Positions 3,166 to 5,241 of a DNA stretch of 5,241 bases are shown one piece after another. The position numbers were made by a program, and so were the translations under genes. The notes under the pieces are model-generated. The model made no database searches and was not told the origin of the DNA. It saw only the letters and a program-made list of their open reading frames with translations. The stretch lies in assembly GCA_029907755.1 (NCBI GenBank), contig JARYLH010000098.1, forward strand, positions 1 through 5,241, written 5' to 3'. Positions within the stretch are counted from its first letter, which is position 1, and each line of letters starts with the position of its first letter. Origin of the DNA: Candidatus Methanosuratincola sp. (GTDB taxonomy: Archaea; Thermoproteota; Methanomethylicia; Methanomethylicales; Methanomethylicaceae).

Positions 3166-5241
3166 TCAACCGAGCAGCAATATCACTCCCTGATTCCCGT
3201 CCACGGTCACAGTCTGACCGGTCCTGAAGATGCTCTTCGCGTCCTTTACCCCTGTGACCGCAGGGATCCCGTACTCCCTGGAGACGACCGCGCCGTGGGA
3301 GAGTATTCCCCCAGTCTCTGTGATGAGACCGCCCAGTTTCGAGAAGACGGGCGTCCAGCCAGGGTCGGTGTTGGAGGCGACCAGTATCTCGCCGGTCTCC
3401 ACCTCGCCGAGCCCTTCTATCGACTCGACCACCCTGACCTTCCCGGTCGCGATCCCAGGGCTAGCCGAGGTCCCAGTCACCCTCGTAACCCCCTTGTCGA
3501 GGGTCAGAGTGTCGTCGAACTCCGCCTTCCCCTTGAGGAACTTCGGGGGCAGCCTGTCCCTGTACTCATCGAACTCCCTTCGCCTCTCCCTGATCCTCCC
3601 CTTCATGTCAGGCATTCTCCCTTCCGCCATCGCGAAGATCTCCTCCTTGGTGAGGAAGAAGACGTCGTCCTCGCCCTCTATCAGCCCCCTCTGGGCAAGC
3701 CTCCGCCCGTACTCCACGAATATCCGCCTCTGCCTGTAGATGATGTGGTCAAGGTAGAAGCGCTGGTTCTCCCTGAACTGCAGGTATATCTGGGCATACT
3801 TCATAATGATCCGGAAGAGGTGCTTTCTGAAGAAGCCGAACCTCAGCCTCGAGATCCTCTCCAGTATCTCCCTCTCGGCGGCTAGCCGCCTCTCGATCTT
3901 CTCCCTCTCCATCCCTTCAACATCGACGTCCGGCGAGTTGACCAGAGACTTCAGCATGTCGACGACAAGGGTCGGGTCGTCGGCCCACCTCGGGAAGTAC
4001 ATCTCCCGCGTGTGGGAACGGTGCCCGTACTCCCTGAGGAAGGCATAGAACTTATCGGAGAAGGTCCGCAGGGCGGGGTCGCTCCGGAGGGCATCGATGA
4101 ATGCGCCGGATGGTCGGTCCCTGATGAGCGACGAGGCTGCTGGGTCGCTCCGGAGGGCGCGCGCGAGCTCGAGGAGGGCGTTGTTCGTCTTTATCGTCTT
4201 GTTGTCTGGAAGGCCTGAGACGATGCTGGCATAGAGAGCGCCGGAGCTGTCCCCCAGCCAGTCCGAGAGCCACCTCTTGACCATCATATTCGTCCCGATG
4301 CTGTGCGTCACCATGCCGTACCTGATCAGCCGGAAGTGTTTTAGGAATTTCTCTACCATGCGCTCGTACTGGAAACGGAGCTCGGCATCCGAGAGTGCAC
4401 TCAGGTCCAGGCAGTCGAAGCCCTTCATCTCCTCCAGGAACCTTTCAGCCCACTCCTCGTATGCCTTGTAGGTGCGGGTTATCATACCGTCCCTGTCCTT
4501 GAAGAAGATCCTGACTTCTGCCCAGATGCGCTTCAAAATCTTCGTCTTTGCGTTTGCGACTCTCTCCTGGTCTTTCTCAGGGAAGTAGTTCAGGAGCTCC
4601 TTCGTCCTGGAGAAGCGGGGGTTGAACGTGAAGACCGCCTCGAGCACGGCTGTGTTGAAGTAGATGTGGCCCTTGTGCAGCTTCAGGAGGTCCAGCCCCT
4701 GGAGCTCCCAGTACCCCATCACCCGGTACCCTTCCTCGAGGACGTACTTGGAGAGCCATTCGCCGAGCCATGAGAAGAAGAGCGGCGAGGTCACATCGGC
4801 CCAGTACTCGTCCCCGTACGCCCTCGTCCAGAGCGTCTCGCCCCTTCCCACGGTCGTCACCGGTCGAGACTGGAGTATGTAGAACTCGCCTCCCCCCAAG
4901 GCCCATTCTATGTCCTGGGGCGCCCCAAACCACGCCTCTATGCTAATTCCGAGATCGTGCAGCCTCCTGAGATCCGAGTCCGACAGGGAAGGCTCCGCCC
5001 GCAGCCGCGGCTCCACCTCGACGGGCAGGGTCCCTGACATCGAGAGGTAGACCGCGGTTGGCTTGTTTCCGATCTTCTTCTCCTTCAGCGCGAATGGGTT
5101 TTTACCGATCACGAACCGGTCAGGCGTGATTCTCCCGGAAACGACCGATTCGCCGAGCCCCCAGGTCGACTCAACGACGATCTCGTCTGCGCCCGAGACC
5201 GGATTGCACGTGAACATTACCCCGGACGACGAGGCGTCAAC
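3166..5241 (-). CDS. RPH-like PEP-synthase-family phosphotransferase (N-terminus outside window)
   Basis: 691 residues are visible; the frame stays open to the window edge. Counting from the Met at 5217, the first part (SGVMFTCNPVSG, WGLGESVVSG, then E104 in DIEWA and Q116-S-R118-P) is the second half of a PEP-synthase-type ATP-grasp domain including ATP ligands. Residues ~128-565 are a helical substrate domain like that of rifampicin phosphotransferase (RPH): GLPDN (335-339), YGHRS (397-401), FPRWADDP (408-415), FRENQRFY (481-488) and DDVFFLTKEEI (517-527). Residues 580-683 are the swivelling phosphohistidine domain, with catalytic H641 in GGILSHGAVVSREYGIPAV. No PEP-binding TIM barrel follows, unlike true PEP synthase (PpsA). 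RPH enzymes use ATP to phosphorylate this histidine and transfer phosphate to a substrate hydroxyl. Spacing matches RPH of ~865 residues, so about 180 residues are missing upstream. The natural substrate is unknown; the first gene of a unit with the DUF7064-like protein. Confidence 0.85.
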   Translation of the reverse strand, partial: VDASSSGVMFTCNPVSGADEIVVESTWGLGESVVSGRITPDRFVIGKNPFALKEKKIGNKPTAVYLSMSGTLPVEVEPRLRAEPSLSDSDLRRLHDLGISIEAWFGAPQDIEWALGGGEFYILQSRPVTTVGRGETLWTRAYGDEYWADVTSPLFFSWLGEWLSKYVLEEGYRVMGYWELQGLDLLKLHKGHIYFNTAVLEAVFTFNPRFSRTKELLNYFPEKDQERVANAKTKILKRIWAEVRIFFKDRDGMITRTYKAYEEWAERFLEEMKGFDCLDLSALSDAELRFQYERMVEKFLKHFRLIRYGMVTHSIGTNMMVKRWLSDWLGDSSGALYASIVSGLPDNKTIKTNNALLELARALRSDPAASSLIRDRPSGAFIDALRSDPALRTFSDKFYAFLREYGHRSHTREMYFPRWADDPTLVVDMLKSLVNSPDVDVEGMEREKIERRLAAEREILERISRLRFGFFRKHLFRIIMKYAQIYLQFRENQRFYLDHIIYRQRRIFVEYGRRLAQRGLIEGEDDVFFLTKEEIFAMAEGRMPDMKGRIRERRREFDEYRDRLPPKFLKGKAEFDDTLTLDKGVTRVTGTSASPGIATGKVRVVESIEGLGEVETGEILVASNTDPGWTPVFSKLGGLITETGGILSHGAVVSREYGIPAVTGVKDAKSIFRTGQTVTVDGNQGVILLLG
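4076..4158 (-). repeat. 17-nt direct repeat inside the RPH-like gene
   Basis: GGGTCGCTCCGGAGGGC occurs at 4076-4092 and again at 4142-4158, exactly 66 nt apart and in the same reading frame. It encodes the heptapeptide ALRSDPA twice (residues 354-360 and 376-382) in the variable helical region of the substrate domain just before YGHRS. The flanking residues do not match, so this may be the remnant of a 22-residue tandem duplication or local sequence conversion. Confidence 0.6.

Noticed and set aside
3127..3885. 252-residue plus-strand open frame
   Set aside because: It is antisense to the C-terminal third of the RPH-like gene, which has clear catalytic motifs. Its product is rich in Pro, Leu, Arg and Asp, with no recognisable domain, and reflects GC-rich codon use on the other strand.
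3166..5241. Phosphoenolpyruvate synthase (ppsA) as the identity of the large gene
   Set aside because: The C-terminal PEP-binding TIM barrel of PpsA is absent: the protein ends right after the phosphohistidine domain, and the middle region matches the helical RPH substrate domain.
1..5241. CRISPR array, insertion sequence or integrase traces
   Set aside because: No regularly spaced repeats, terminal inverted repeats, transposase or integrase motifs were found on either strand.

Overview
The window looks archaeal. Two Shine-Dalgarno sites match the archaeal 16S tail, one of them as GGTGATC. Genes begin with GTG and TTG as well as ATG, an oligo-T run follows the first gene, and there is a small winged-helix regulator of a type common in Bathyarchaeia and Nitrososphaeria. 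A Bathyarchaeia-like (Thermoproteota) source is my best guess, but no marker gene is present to prove it. Coding DNA is GC-rich, while the spacer at about 392-480 is very AT-rich.

Layout. At the left edge (1-391, +) is the C-terminal end of a membrane-anchored protein: one transmembrane helix and a small cytoplasmic domain resembling archaeal DUF5305 proteins. An AT-rich spacer with oligo-T runs and a 19-bp palindrome precedes a 91-residue winged-helix protein (528-803, +). A 245-nt spacer then holds a probable promoter and Shine-Dalgarno site for a two-gene iron-sulfur unit. Its first gene is a 289-residue, 17-cysteine protein with a C-terminal 2[4Fe-4S] ferredoxin domain (1049-1918, +). Its second is an 86-residue ferredoxin-like protein overlapping the first by one base (1918-2178, +).

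The right part is on the minus strand and converges on the ferredoxin unit across a 38-nt gap with a hairpin. It reads from the right edge: first a large PEP/ATP-dependent phosphotransferase of the rifampicin phosphotransferase (RPH) type, cut at its N-terminus by the window edge (3166-5241, -). A DUF7064/CrtC-like, lipocalin-type protein follows 22 nt downstream (2217-3143, -). This second pair is the most interesting part. An RPH-like swivelling-histidine enzyme whose substrate domain is preserved but whose substrate is unknown appears co-transcribed with a protein related to families that handle hydrophobic isoprenoid-like molecules. A shared pathway that phosphorylates a hydrophobic hydroxylated compound is a reasonable but untested inference. 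Nothing in the sequence directly ties the ferredoxin pair to this unit; they are simply convergent neighbours.
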